Assembly (NCBI RefSeq): GCF_024807615.1
Contig: NZ_JANUCJ010000002.1
Span: 124,001-188,000 of the forward strand
DNA length: 64,000 bases
Reading direction: 5' to 3'
Source of the DNA: Tsukamurella ocularis
GTDB taxonomy: Bacteria > Actinomycetota > Actinomycetes > Mycobacteriales > Mycobacteriaceae
This document shows, one piece after another, positions 43,450-52,144 of this stretch; positions within the stretch are counted from its first letter, which is position 1, and each line of letters opens with the position of its first letter. Both the position numbers and the translations under genes were made by a program. The notes below the pieces were generated by a model that was given only the letters and a program-made list of their open reading frames with translations, was not told where the DNA came from and ran no database searches.

Positions 43450-44981
43450 GCAGGTTCCTCGGTCCGTGGGCGGGGCTGAAACAGACCTCCATCGTGCCTT
43501 ATGGCCATCGCGATTCCGCACAGGGTGGCCACGAGCAGCGCGACCTCGCCCCAATCCCCCAGCCGTGCGGCCGGGGTGAGGCCACCGCGCAGGCGGATCG
43601 TCTCGACGAGGTGGTCATTGGTCCAGATGCTCGTCTGTCGGGTCACCTTCCCGTCGGGGCGCACCAGGGCACTCACTCCGGTGGTGGCCGCGACCACCAC
43701 GTCGCGGTCGAGTTCGACGGCCCGGACGCGCGACATGCCGAGCTGCTGGTAGGTCATCCCGGTGCGGCCGAAGGTGGCGTTGTTGGTCGGCACGGTGAGC
43801 ACCTGCGCGCCGTTCTCGACGGAGCCGCGCAGCGCCCGGTCGAACGCCACCTCGTAACACGTGGCGACCCCGAGTGGCACGTCGTTCGGGCGCACCACGC
43901 CGGGCCCGGTGCCGGGCGTGAAGTCGTTCGCGAGGTCGACGTAGTCGCTGAACAGGCGGAAGAAGTCCCGCATCGGCATGGTCTCGCCGAAGGGCTGCAG
44001 GATCGCCTTGTCGTGCCGCTCCAGCGGGCCGCTCGCATCGATGAGGATCATGCTGTTGTAGTAGCGGCCGGTGCCGTCGTAGTGCACGGTGCCGACCAGG
44101 ATCGGGGCGCCCACGTCGGCGGCTGCCGCGCGGATCCGCGCCGCGACCTCCGGGTCGCGTTCCGGCGAGACGTCCGAGGAGTTCTCGGGCCACACCACTA
44201 CGTCGGGCTGCTTCTGCCGGCCCTCCCGGACCTCCGTCGCGAGTCGGTGGGTCTCGGTCAGGTGGTTGGTGAGCACGGCTTCCCGCTGGGTCGCGACGTC
44301 CCAGCGCTGCTCCGGCACGTTCCCCTGGATCGCGGCGATGGTCACGTCGCGCCCCGCCGACGGTGCGCCGACGGCAGGCCAGGCCGCCGCCGCGCCGATT
44401 GCGACGAGGGCCGCGGCGGCCGCGGGCAGAACGTACGTCCGACGGTCCGCGCGACGGTACGCCGCGACGCCCGCCGCAGCCAGGCAGGCACCGAGCAGGG
44501 CGACGGCGAAGGACAGGCCGGGCGCCCCGACGTACCGGGCGAGGGCTAGCAGCGGACCGTCGGCCTGACTGAAGGCGAGTCGCCCCCACGGGAAGCCGCC
44601 GAAGGGGAAGGAGGCGCGGGCCCACTCGGTCACGGAGAACGCGGCCGCGATCCACACGGGGCCGCCGGGGGCGCGGGCCACTCGCGTCGCGATCAGTCCG
44701 AAGGCGCCGTAGTAGAGGGCGCAGGTGATGCCGAGCCCGATCCACGGGAGAGCCCCGACCATGGAGTCGATCCACTTGAGCAGCGGGATGAACAGGCCGA
44801 GTCCGGCGAGGAAGCCGTAGCCGAATCCGCCGCGCAGTGTCGGGCGCTCGCGGGTGGCGACCACGGTGACGAGCGCCGCCACACCGATCGGCGCGAGCCA
44901 CCACAGGCCCACGGGCGGGAAGGCGAAGAACAGTGCGACGCCGGCGAGCAGCGCGGCGCCCCCGCGGATCAGGAGCGTCAC
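43446..44981 (-). CDS. lnt: Apolipoprotein N-acyltransferase
   Basis: 511 residues: six N-terminal membrane helices, then a nitrilase domain with catalytic Glu266 (VVWPENSSD), Lys325 ([11 protein letters not shown]) and Cys375 ([10 protein letters not shown]). It adds the third acyl chain to lipoproteins. The window encodes at least three putative lipoproteins (32364, 37580, 41043) that could be substrates. The gene overlaps both neighbours by ATGA, placing it in the fxsA-amidohydrolase-lnt-ppm1 operon. Confidence 0.96.
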   Translation of the reverse strand: MTLLIRGGAALLAGVALFFAFPPVGLWWLAPIGVAALVTVVATRERPTLRGGFGYGFLAGLGLFIPLLKWIDSMVGALPWIGLGITCALYYGAFGLIATRVARAPGGPVWIAAAFSVTEWARASFPFGGFPWGRLAFSQADGPLLALARYVGAPGLSFAVALLGACLAAAGVAAYRRADRRTYVLPAAAAALVAIGAAAAWPAVGAPSAGRDVTIAAIQGNVPEQRWDVATQREAVLTNHLTETHRLATEVREGRQKQPDVVVWPENSSDVSPERDPEVAARIRAAAADVGAPILVGTVHYDGTGRYYNSMILIDASGPLERHDKAILQPFGETMPMRDFFRLFSDYVDLANDFTPGTGPGVVRPNDVPLGVATCYEVAFDRALRGSVENGAQVLTVPTNNATFGRTGMTYQQLGMSRVRAVELDRDVVVAATTGVSALVRPDGKVTRQTSIWTNDHLVETIRLRGGLTPAARLGDWGEVALLVATLCGIAMAIRHDGGLFQPRPRTEEPA

Positions 44982-46540
44982 GCCGCGAACACCGTCCGGC
45001 CGTCGACCACGGTGCGCAGGCAGCGGGGCAGGCGGGTGCCGGGCGAGAGGTCAGGCAGGGGCGCGACCCCGGCGCGGGGGTCGGTCGACCAGCGCTGCAC
45101 GGCGTCCGACGGTGCGCGGACGACCAGTTCGTCGGCGTCCCAGACGGCGAAGGTCGCGGGCGCGCCGGGGACCAGGGTCCCGGCGACGCCGTCGCGGACT
45201 CCCCCAGCGCGCCAGGCGCCGCGGGTGGCGGCGGCGAACGCGGCGCGGGGCGAGACGGCGCTGCCCGGTGTGCGGTGCTGCGTCGCGGCACGCAGAGTGG
45301 CCCAGGGATCGAGCGGGGTGACGGGCGAGTCGGAGGAGAAGGCCAGCGGCACGGCGTTCTTCGCGAGCAAGGCGAAGTCGTTGAGCGTCGCGGCGCGTTC
45401 CGGACCGAGGCGGCGGGCGTACATCCCGTCCGGTCCGCCCCACAGAGCGTCGAACTGCGGCTGCATCGAGGCGTTCACGCCCCAGTCGCCGAGCTTCGCG
45501 GCCTCGTCCGGCGTCACCATCTCCGCGTGCTCGACCCGGTGCCCGCAGGAGGCGACCCGCGGCCCGCCGAAGGCATCGACGGCGGCCTCGAAGGCTGCGA
45601 CGACGCGGGCGACCGCCGCATCGCCGATGGCGTGGAACCCTGCCTGGATCCGGGCCCGGGTGCAGGCCAGGATGTGAGCGGTGACGGCCTCCTGGTCGAG
45701 GTACGCCGCGCCGTTCGACGGTGCGTCCGTATACGGCGCGTGCAGCAGGGCGGTGCGGCTGCCGAGCGATCCGTCGACGAAGAGATCGCCGGCCAGGCCG
45801 TCTGCTCCCGTGCGGTAGATGATCGCGCGGGCGTGGTCGGCGTCGCGTGCCGCCTCGCCCCAGTACCGACGCACGCGGACTCGGTGGGTCAGGGCGCCGA
45901 GGAGCGCGAAGTCGCGCTCCCCCGCGATGTCGGGGCCGCCGCATTCGTGGACGGCGGCGATGCCGACGGCCGACGCGGCGTCGAGGGCCGCGGTCTGCGC
46001 GGCGGTGATCTGTGCGTCGGTGAGGGCCTCGGTGGCGGCCGCGCGGACGGCGTGGTGCGCGGCGGCGGTGAGCGGACCGTCGGGCGAGAAGCCTGCGAGG
46101 CCCTCCAGGCCGGGCACGAGGGCGCGCAGCGCGGTACTGGCCTGCGCGGAGTGCTCGTCGATGCGGGCCGCGTAGATCACCCGGCGCTCATCGAGGTCGG
46201 TCCGCTGCAGCGGGCGTTCCCAGGTGGTGTCGTCCCACCCGCGGGCGATCACTGTGTCGCCGGAGGCGCCGGTCAACGCCGCTCGGACGGCGTCGAACCC
46301 GCCGGTGAGGTCGGGGGCGGTGAGCGCGAGGCCCGTTGCGGTGAGGTGCACGTGGGTGTCGACGAAGGCGGGCGCGACGAAGGCGCCGTCGAGGTGGGTG
46401 ACCTGCGCGTCCGGGTGCAGGGCCCGCGCCGCACGGTCCTCCCCGATCCAGCCGATCACCCCGTTCTCGACGGCGATCGCGGTAGCGGAAGTGGAGGTGG
46501 GCGTGTAGATCCGCCCGCCGACGAGCAGTTCGGTGGTCAC
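44978..46540 (-). CDS. YtcJ-like metal-dependent amidohydrolase
   Basis: 520 residues, amidohydrolase_3 type. Metal ligands H63-V-H65 in FVDTHVHLTATG, later HxxGDAAV (FHAIGDAAV), GHRVEHAEM and the Asp in AFSSDSPVTPLDP. The family hydrolyses amides, often with unknown natural substrates. GTG 46540 is preferred over TTG 46558. It lies between fxsA and lnt, as in Rv2052c-like positions, so it may act in envelope or peptidoglycan metabolism (inference). Confidence 0.87.
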   Translation of the reverse strand: MTTELLVGGRIYTPTSTSATAIAVENGVIGWIGEDRAARALHPDAQVTHLDGAFVAPAFVDTHVHLTATGLALTAPDLTGGFDAVRAALTGASGDTVIARGWDDTTWERPLQRTDLDERRVIYAARIDEHSAQASTALRALVPGLEGLAGFSPDGPLTAAAHHAVRAAATEALTDAQITAAQTAALDAASAVGIAAVHECGGPDIAGERDFALLGALTHRVRVRRYWGEAARDADHARAIIYRTGADGLAGDLFVDGSLGSRTALLHAPYTDAPSNGAAYLDQEAVTAHILACTRARIQAGFHAIGDAAVARVVAAFEAAVDAFGGPRVASCGHRVEHAEMVTPDEAAKLGDWGVNASMQPQFDALWGGPDGMYARRLGPERAATLNDFALLAKNAVPLAFSSDSPVTPLDPWATLRAATQHRTPGSAVSPRAAFAAATRGAWRAGGVRDGVAGTLVPGAPATFAVWDADELVVRAPSDAVQRWSTDPRAGVAPLPDLSPGTRLPRCLRTVVDGRTVFAA

Positions 46541-46558
46541 GGAGGACCAGTCTGCCAA

Positions 46559-47086
46559 CTACGGGGCGGGCGGCAACTCGCGGTACCCCGGGCGCGGTCC
46601 CGGGCCGCCCAAGTCGACCACGGGCTCGGCCGGGGTGCGCCGGTCGGTGACCACGTCACCGTCGACGACGGTGCCGTAGCCGCGCGGCTGTCCGGCGAGG
46701 ACCGTCACCAGGCCGGACTCCTCGACGAAAGATGCGACGCGCTTGGCACCGACGTAGGCGACGGCGGGCCGGACCACCGCGCGCACCGGCTTGACCAGCA
46801 GGAGCAGGCCGAGCGCGGTGCTCACGACGCCGGGTACCGCGAGTAGGAAGACGGCGGCCGCGAGGATCGCGGTGTCCATCAGCGCGGGCCCCGCGGACCG
46901 CTGCCCGTCGAGGGCCTTCCCGAGGTCGCGGAGCACGCCTGCGGCGGTGCGACGCAGCATGAGCACGCCGAGGACGGTGGCGCCGATCATGGCGAGCACC
47001 GCCCAGCCGAAGCCGAGCCAGGACACCAGTCCGGCGAACGCCGCGATCTCCACGACGATGTAGGTCAGGAACGCGAAGAGCTTCAT
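46559..47086 (-). CDS. fxsA: FxsA-family membrane protein
   Basis: 175 residues; three to four membrane helices, with FLTYIVVEIAAFAGLVSWLG, the core GATVLGVLMLRRTAAGVLRD and DTAILAAAVFLLAVPGVVSTALGLLLL as in FxsA, a protein that relieves phage exclusion in E. coli and is of unknown basic function. A hydrophilic tail follows. It heads the operon running into the amidohydrolase, lnt and ppm1 genes (18-bp gap). Confidence 0.9.
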   Translation of the reverse strand: MKLFAFLTYIVVEIAAFAGLVSWLGFGWAVLAMIGATVLGVLMLRRTAAGVLRDLGKALDGQRSAGPALMDTAILAAAVFLLAVPGVVSTALGLLLLVKPVRAVVRPAVAYVGAKRVASFVEESGLVTVLAGQPRGYGTVVDGDVVTDRRTPAEPVVDLGGPGPRPGYRELPPAP

Positions 47087-47131
47087 ACCGGTACAACGGG
47101 CGAACCGGGCGAAAGGTTCCCGGCCCCCTCG

Positions 47132-47194
47132 CGATTGAACGACGTTTTGGAGAGGAAACCCGCAGGTGGCGTTCTCCAAAACGACGTTCAATCG
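47132..47194. repeat. 22-bp inverted repeat with 19-base loop
   Basis: Arms 47132-47153 and 47173-47194 pair with a single mismatch; each contains the near-palindromic core AACGACGTT and a run TTTTGG/CCAAAA. It lies between the end of cobN and the start of fxsA, so it may terminate cobN transcription. The AT-containing arms and long loop are unlike the other, GC-rich terminators here, suggesting a dispersed palindromic repeat. Confidence 0.8.
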
Positions 47195-47198
47195 GGGA

Positions 47199-50100
47199 TC
47201 AGCGGTCCTCGAGGTCGCCCTCGGTGTCGAGGTAGGCCTGCTGGACGGCGGCGAGGAGCTCGGGGTCCGGGGACTTCCACAGCTCGCGCTGTGAGGCCTC
47301 GAGCAGCCGCTCGGCAATGCCGTGGAGCGCCCACGGGTTGGACTCCTCCATGAACTTCCGGTTCTCGGGATCGAGGACGTAGTTCTCGGTGAGCTTCTCG
47401 TACATCCAGTCGGCCATGACACCCGCTGTGGCATCGAAGCCGAACAGGTAGTCGACCGTCGCGGCCATCTCGAAGGCGCCTTTGTAGCCGTGCCGGCGCA
47501 TCGCCGCCATCCACCGCGGGTTCACGACGCGGGCGCGGAAGACGCGGTTGGTCTCCTCGCTTAGCGTGCGGGTGCGGACCGCGTCCGGCCGCGTGGAGTC
47601 GCCGACGTAGGCCTCGGGGTCCGAACCCGTGAGATGACGGACCGTCGCGACCATGCCGCCGTGGTACTGGAAGTAGTCGTCCGAGTCGGCGATGTCGTGC
47701 TCGCGGGTGTCGATGTTCTTCGCGGCGACGTTGATCCGCCGGTATGCGGCGCGCATGTCGTCGGCGGCGGGCGCACCGTCGAGCCCACGGCCGTAGGCGT
47801 AGCCGCCCCAGGCCGTGTAGACCTCGGCGAGGTCGGCATCGCTGCGCCAGTTCTTCGAGTCGATGAGCTGCAGCAGGCCGGCGCCGTAGGTGCCGGGCTT
47901 CGAGCCGAAGACGCGCGTCGTGGCGCGCCGCTGGTCCCCGTGGTCCGCGAGCGCGGCACGGGTGTGCGCGGCGACGAAGTTCGACTCGTCGGGCTCGTCG
48001 AGCTGCGCCACCAGCTGCACGGCGTCGTCGAGCATGGCGACGACGTGCGGGAAGGCGTCGCGGAAGAAGCCGGAGATGCGGACGGTCACGTCGATGCGCG
48101 GGCGGCCGAGCTCCTCCAGCCCGATGACCTCGAGGCCGGAGACGCGCCGGGACTGCTCGTCCCACACGGGCGTGACGCCGAGCAGGGCGAGGACCTCGGC
48201 GATGTCGTCGCCCGCGGTGCGCATGGCCGACGTGCCCCACACCGACAGCCCGACGGACTTCGGGTACTCCCCGTGCTCGCCGAAGTACCGCGCGACCAGC
48301 GAGGCGGCCAGCTCCTGCCCCGTCGCCCAGGCGAGCCGCGAGGGCACGGCCTTCGGGTCCACCGAGTAGAAGTTGCGGCCCGTCGGCAGCACGTTGACCA
48401 GCCCGCGCAGCGGCGAGCCCGACGGGCCCGCGGGCACGAAGCCGCCGGCGAGCGCGCGCAGGACGTGGTCGATCTCGTCGCCGGTGCGGCGCAGTCGCGG
48501 CACGACCTCGGTCGCCGCGAAGTCGAGGATCTTGGCCACCGCCGGGTCGTCGGTGAGGCCGGCCATCGCCGACGGTGCCCAGTCGGCGGCCGCGGCGGCG
48601 ACGACGAGCTCGCGGGCGCGGGCCTCGAACTCGTCCGTCTTCGCCTTCGACGCGGTGCCGTCCTCCTCCAGGCCCAGCGCCTCGCGCAGGCCCGGCGTGT
48701 GCACGGAGCCCGCCCACATCTGCTTGGCCCGGAGCATAGCGAGCACGAGATCCGTCTCCGCGTCGCCCGACGGTGCCGCCCCGAGGATGTGCAGCCCGTC
48801 GCGGATCTGGACGTCCTTGATCTCACACAGCCAGCCGTCGACGTGCAGGATCATGTCGTCGAAGGCGTCCTCGTCGGGCTGGTTCTCCAGGCCCAGGTCG
48901 TGATCGAGCTTCGCCGCCTGCAGCAGCGTCCAGATCTGCTGCCGGATCATCGGCAGCTTCGCCGGGTCCAGGCTCTGTACGTTGGCGTACTCGTCGAGAT
49001 GCTGCTCCAGGCGCGCGATGTCGCCGTAGCTCTCCGCGCGGGCCATGGGCGGGATGAGGTGGTCGACGAGCACGGCGTGCGCGCGGCGCTTTGCCTGCGT
49101 GCCCTCGCCCGGGTCGTTGACCAGGAACGGGTAGATCAGCGGCAGGTCGCCGAGCGCGGCGTCGGTGCCGCAGGACGCGGACATGCCGAGCGTCTTGCCG
49201 GGCAGCCATTCCAGGTTGCCGTGCTTGCCGAGGTGGATCACCGCGTCGGCGCCGAAGCCGTGCTCGCGATCGGCGAGCCACCGGTAGCTCGCCAGGTAGT
49301 GGTGGCTCGGCGGAAGGTCCGGGTCGTGGTAGATCGCGACGGGGTTCTCGCCGAAGCCTCGGGGCGGCTGCACCATGACGGTGAGGTTGCCGAAGCGCAG
49401 CGCGGCGATCGCGATGTCGCCCGAGCCGGTGGTGAACAGCGAGCCGGGCGCCTCGCCCCAGTGCTCCGTCACGGCGTCGCGCAGGTCCTGCGGGAGCGTC
49501 GCGAACCAGGCGCGGTAGGTCACGGGGTCGACGGTGACCTCACTCCCGTCGAGGCGCTCGTCCGAGAGCCAGTCCGGGTCCTGGCCGCCGCGGGCGATGA
49601 CGGCGTGGATGAAGGCGTCGGAGTCGTCGGCGTCGAGCCCCGGGATGTCCGACGGTGCGCCGACGTCGTAGCCCGCGTCCGCGAGCCGGCGGATCAGTTC
49701 CAGAGCCGACTGCGGCGTGTCCAGGCCGACGGCGTTGCCGATGCGCGCGTGCTTGGTGGGGTACGCCGAGAGCATGAGCGCGATCTTCTTGTCCGCGTTC
49801 GGGATGGAGCGCAGCCGCGCGTGCCGCAGCGCGAGGCCCGCGACTCGGTCGGCGCGCTCGAGGTCCGGGACGTACGCGGGTAGCCCGTCGTCGCCGATCT
49901 CCTTGAAGGAGAAGGGCACAGTGATGATGCGGCCGTCGAACTCGGGGATCGCCACCTGCGTCGCCACGTCGAGCGGGCTGAGGCCGTCGTCGCTGCCCTC
50001 CCACTGCTCGCGCGAGGTGGTGAGCGCCAGGGCCTGCAGGATCGGGATGTCGAGCGCGGCGACGCGACCCACGTCCCAAGACTCGTCGTCGCCTCCCGCG

Positions 50101-50771
50101 GCGGCACCCGCGGCGTTCACGCCGCCCGCGGCCAGCACCGTGACAACCAGGGAGTCGAGCGTGCCGAGCTCGGCGAAGAGAGCGTCGTCGGCGGTCCGCA
50201 GCGAGGCGCAGAAGATGGGCACCGCGACAGCGCCGCGCGCGTCGATCGCCGTGGCGAGCGCGTCGATGTAGGCGGTGTTTCCCGCGAGGTGCTGGGCGCG
50301 GTAGTAGAGCACGCCGATGCGCGGGCCCTCCTGCGGCGCCGCGGGCCGGTCCACGATCCCCCACTGCGGCGCCGCCACCGGAGGCTCGAAACCGTGGCCG
50401 GTGAGCAGCACCGTGTCCGAGAGGAAGTGGTACAGCTGCGCCAGGTTGTCGGGGCCGCCTTCGGCGAGATAGGCGTGCGCCTGGGTGGCGACGCCGGCGG
50501 CCACCGTCGAGGCCTCCATGAGGTCGGCATCGGGCGCCTGCTCCCCCGAGACCACGACGACGGGCTTCCCGCTCGCCGCCAGCGCGTCAAGGCCGCTCTC
50601 CCAGTACCGGCGGCCGCCGAGGATGCGGACCAGCACGATGTCGGCGCCGTCGAGCAAGTCGGGGAGGTCGAGCTCCACGCTGATCCGCGCGGGATTGGCC
50701 CAGCGGTAGTCGGCGCCGCTGGCCTTCGCGCTGAGGAGGTCGGTGTCCGAGGTGGAGAGAAGAAGGATCAC
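47199..50771 (-). CDS. cobN: Aerobic cobaltochelatase subunit CobN
   Basis: 1190 residues, near the usual 1200-1270 for aerobic CobN. Blocks LVRILGGRRYWESGLDAL, GVLYYRAQHLAGN, VIHLGKHGNLEWLPGKT, LPTGRNFYSVDPKAVPS and SVWGTSAMRTAGDDIAEVL are diagnostic. It inserts Co2+ into hydrogenobyrinic acid a,c-diamide with ATP and CobS/CobT-type partners, which are not in this window. GTG 50771 is used. Upstream 50772-50879 has no cobalamin riboswitch-like element that I can recognise. Confidence 0.97.
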   Translation of the reverse strand: MILLLSTSDTDLLSAKASGADYRWANPARISVELDLPDLLDGADIVLVRILGGRRYWESGLDALAASGKPVVVVSGEQAPDADLMEASTVAAGVATQAHAYLAEGGPDNLAQLYHFLSDTVLLTGHGFEPPVAAPQWGIVDRPAAPQEGPRIGVLYYRAQHLAGNTAYIDALATAIDARGAVAVPIFCASLRTADDALFAELGTLDSLVVTVLAAGGVNAAGAAAGGDDESWDVGRVAALDIPILQALALTTSREQWEGSDDGLSPLDVATQVAIPEFDGRIITVPFSFKEIGDDGLPAYVPDLERADRVAGLALRHARLRSIPNADKKIALMLSAYPTKHARIGNAVGLDTPQSALELIRRLADAGYDVGAPSDIPGLDADDSDAFIHAVIARGGQDPDWLSDERLDGSEVTVDPVTYRAWFATLPQDLRDAVTEHWGEAPGSLFTTGSGDIAIAALRFGNLTVMVQPPRGFGENPVAIYHDPDLPPSHHYLASYRWLADREHGFGADAVIHLGKHGNLEWLPGKTLGMSASCGTDAALGDLPLIYPFLVNDPGEGTQAKRRAHAVLVDHLIPPMARAESYGDIARLEQHLDEYANVQSLDPAKLPMIRQQIWTLLQAAKLDHDLGLENQPDEDAFDDMILHVDGWLCEIKDVQIRDGLHILGAAPSGDAETDLVLAMLRAKQMWAGSVHTPGLREALGLEEDGTASKAKTDEFEARARELVVAAAAADWAPSAMAGLTDDPAVAKILDFAATEVVPRLRRTGDEIDHVLRALAGGFVPAGPSGSPLRGLVNVLPTGRNFYSVDPKAVPSRLAWATGQELAASLVARYFGEHGEYPKSVGLSVWGTSAMRTAGDDIAEVLALLGVTPVWDEQSRRVSGLEVIGLEELGRPRIDVTVRISGFFRDAFPHVVAMLDDAVQLVAQLDEPDESNFVAAHTRAALADHGDQRRATTRVFGSKPGTYGAGLLQLIDSKNWRSDADLAEVYTAWGGYAYGRGLDGAPAADDMRAAYRRINVAAKNIDTREHDIADSDDYFQYHGGMVATVRHLTGSDPEAYVGDSTRPDAVRTRTLSEETNRVFRARVVNPRWMAAMRRHGYKGAFEMAATVDYLFGFDATAGVMADWMYEKLTENYVLDPENRKFMEESNPWALHGIAERLLEASQRELWKSPDPELLAAVQQAYLDTEGDLEDR

Positions 50772-50879
50772 CTCACCAACCCTAGTCGGCGCCGCGTCAG
50801 ACGATCGTGCGCGACTGCAGTCCGTGCAGCGACCACCCGTGCCGGAAGGCTGGCAGTGATCGTCGTGGAGTGAACGGGC

Positions 50880-51362
50880 TCAGAGCACGGCGCCGTGCAT
50901 GACTATCCCGGGTGCGGCTGCGTCGACGAGGTCGGTGTTCGCCTCCTCGCCGCCGGCGTAGGCGACGACGCTCGAGGTCTCGATCCGCGTCTCACCGGCG
51001 ACCCGGATGATGCAGTCGACGGTGAACAGGTCGATACCCGCCTTGGTGACGCGGTCCGCGATCCGGGCGCCCAGCGACGCGACGTCGCCGATGTGGATGG
51101 GCTCCACCTGCCGCACCGTCTGCGAGACGTGCAGCAGCCGGCCGACGTTGAAGTCCTCGATCTGCTCCGACAGCAACCGCGCGGCGATCTTGAACACCGG
51201 ATCGGCCACGATGAGCGGCGGAACGGGCGTGTCCCGCGGGACGACCCGGCTGCTTGCGTAGGGGACGTGCGGGGACCTGGTCGCCCGGCCGTACGACCGC
51301 AGCCCCTCCGAATCGACGGAGTAGCAATCGTCCAGCCAGTGGGTGTAGTCGGCGTCGGTCAT
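50880..51362 (-). CDS. HadA-like hotdog dehydratase-domain protein
   Basis: 160 residues, size and layout of the non-catalytic HadA/FAS1-like MaoC subunit: PLIVADPVFKIAARLLSEQI, then LHVSQTVRQVEPIHIGDVASLGARI and a C-terminal strand pattern. The catalytic Asp-His pair of MaoC hydratases is not evident, so a HadB/HadC-like partner elsewhere or a thioesterase/carrier role is possible. It overlaps the TetR gene by ATGA and is divergent from fabH, suggesting a fatty-acid or short polyketide function under joint control. Confidence 0.72.
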   Translation of the reverse strand: MTDADYTHWLDDCYSVDSEGLRSYGRATRSPHVPYASSRVVPRDTPVPPLIVADPVFKIAARLLSEQIEDFNVGRLLHVSQTVRQVEPIHIGDVASLGARIADRVTKAGIDLFTVDCIIRVAGETRIETSSVVAYAGGEEANTDLVDAAAPGIVMHGAVL

Positions 51363-51976
51363 TCGGCGACTGTAGCGCCCCGCACCACGTCGGGAGCCGC
51401 CATCGTCAGGTCGAGCAGGGCCATCATCGAGTGGTAGACGTCGGTGAGCGGGTAGATGTCACGGGCGGCGCGCGCCCGCGCGACCGCGCCCTCGATCGAG
51501 CTCATGAAGACGGAGGCGAAGACGAGCGCGCCGCGCTCCTCCACGCCGTAGGCGACGAGCGCGGAGGCGAAGCGACGCTCGCACTCGGTGTACGCGGCGG
51601 TGGCGGCGTCCTGCACGCGGGGCGCGCCGTCGGCCAGCGCGGCCGCCAGGAGCGGGCACCCGACCTGGAACTCGGAGCGCACCAGTACCCGCTTCCACAG
51701 CTCGATGAACCGGCCGATCCACTCGTGAGGCTCACCCTTGCTGGTCGCGGCGTCGATGTAGCGGAGCAGGCGGCGGCCCGCGAGCGACGTGGACGCCTCG
51801 ACGAGCTCGGCCTTCCCGCCCGGGAAGTACTGGTACAGCGAGTTCTTCGAGGCCTGCGACTGGGCGGTGAGTTCGGCGAGGCCCGCGTCGGCGAAGCCAT
51901 GGCGGCCGACGAGGTTGAGCGCGGTGTTGACCAACCGGACCCGAGGGCGGGGACGCGGCTTGGGGGCGGCGGACAT
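51359..51976 (-). CDS. TetR-family regulator controlling the hadA-like and fabH genes
   Basis: 205 residues; helix-turn-helix at about 12-55 (GRHGFADAGLAELTAQSQASKNSLYQYFPGGKAELV), C-terminal LmrA/YxaF-type ligand domain. ATG 51976 has AGGAGG ten bases upstream and is chosen over a start at 52111 that would overlap the operators. It is co-transcribed with the HadA-like gene, and divergent from fabH; two copies of TGAACC-N4-GGTTCA lie between. The inducer may be an acyl-CoA or acyl-ACP product. Confidence 0.9.
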   Translation of the reverse strand: MSAAPKPRPRPRVRLVNTALNLVGRHGFADAGLAELTAQSQASKNSLYQYFPGGKAELVEASTSLAGRRLLRYIDAATSKGEPHEWIGRFIELWKRVLVRSEFQVGCPLLAAALADGAPRVQDAATAAYTECERRFASALVAYGVEERGALVFASVFMSSIEGAVARARAARDIYPLTDVYHSMMALLDLTMAAPDVVRGATVAE

Positions 51977-52058
51977 CGGGGCCGAACCCTCCTTGATTCG
52001 TGAAGAACGACGAACCACCCTTCGGTGGGGTTCGCCACGCGGCGTGGCGGCGCTTGTT

Positions 52059-52110
52059 TGAACCGCTCGGTTCATGTTACCAATGACGGGTCGATGAACC
52101 GAATGGTTCA
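52059..52110. promoter_or_regulatory. Twin TetR operators between tetR and fabH
   Basis: Two perfect 16-bp sites of one design, TGAACC-GCTC-GGTTCA (52059-52074) and TGAACC-GAAT-GGTTCA (52095-52110), centres 36 bp apart. They lie in the divergent promoter region, the second 35 bp before the fabH ATG. Confidence 0.85.
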
Positions 52111-52144
52111 TCCTCGCCGCCCCTTCGAACGGAGTACCTCACGC

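Noticed and set aside
47634-49883. A 749-codon + frame opposite cobN
   Set aside because: Antisense shadow; cobN is intact with conserved blocks throughout.
50772-50879. Possible cobalamin riboswitch or gene remnant upstream of cobN
   Set aside because: No B12-box-like conserved core could be found; a short reading frame ending SLHGLQSRTIV has no start and no similarity I recognise.
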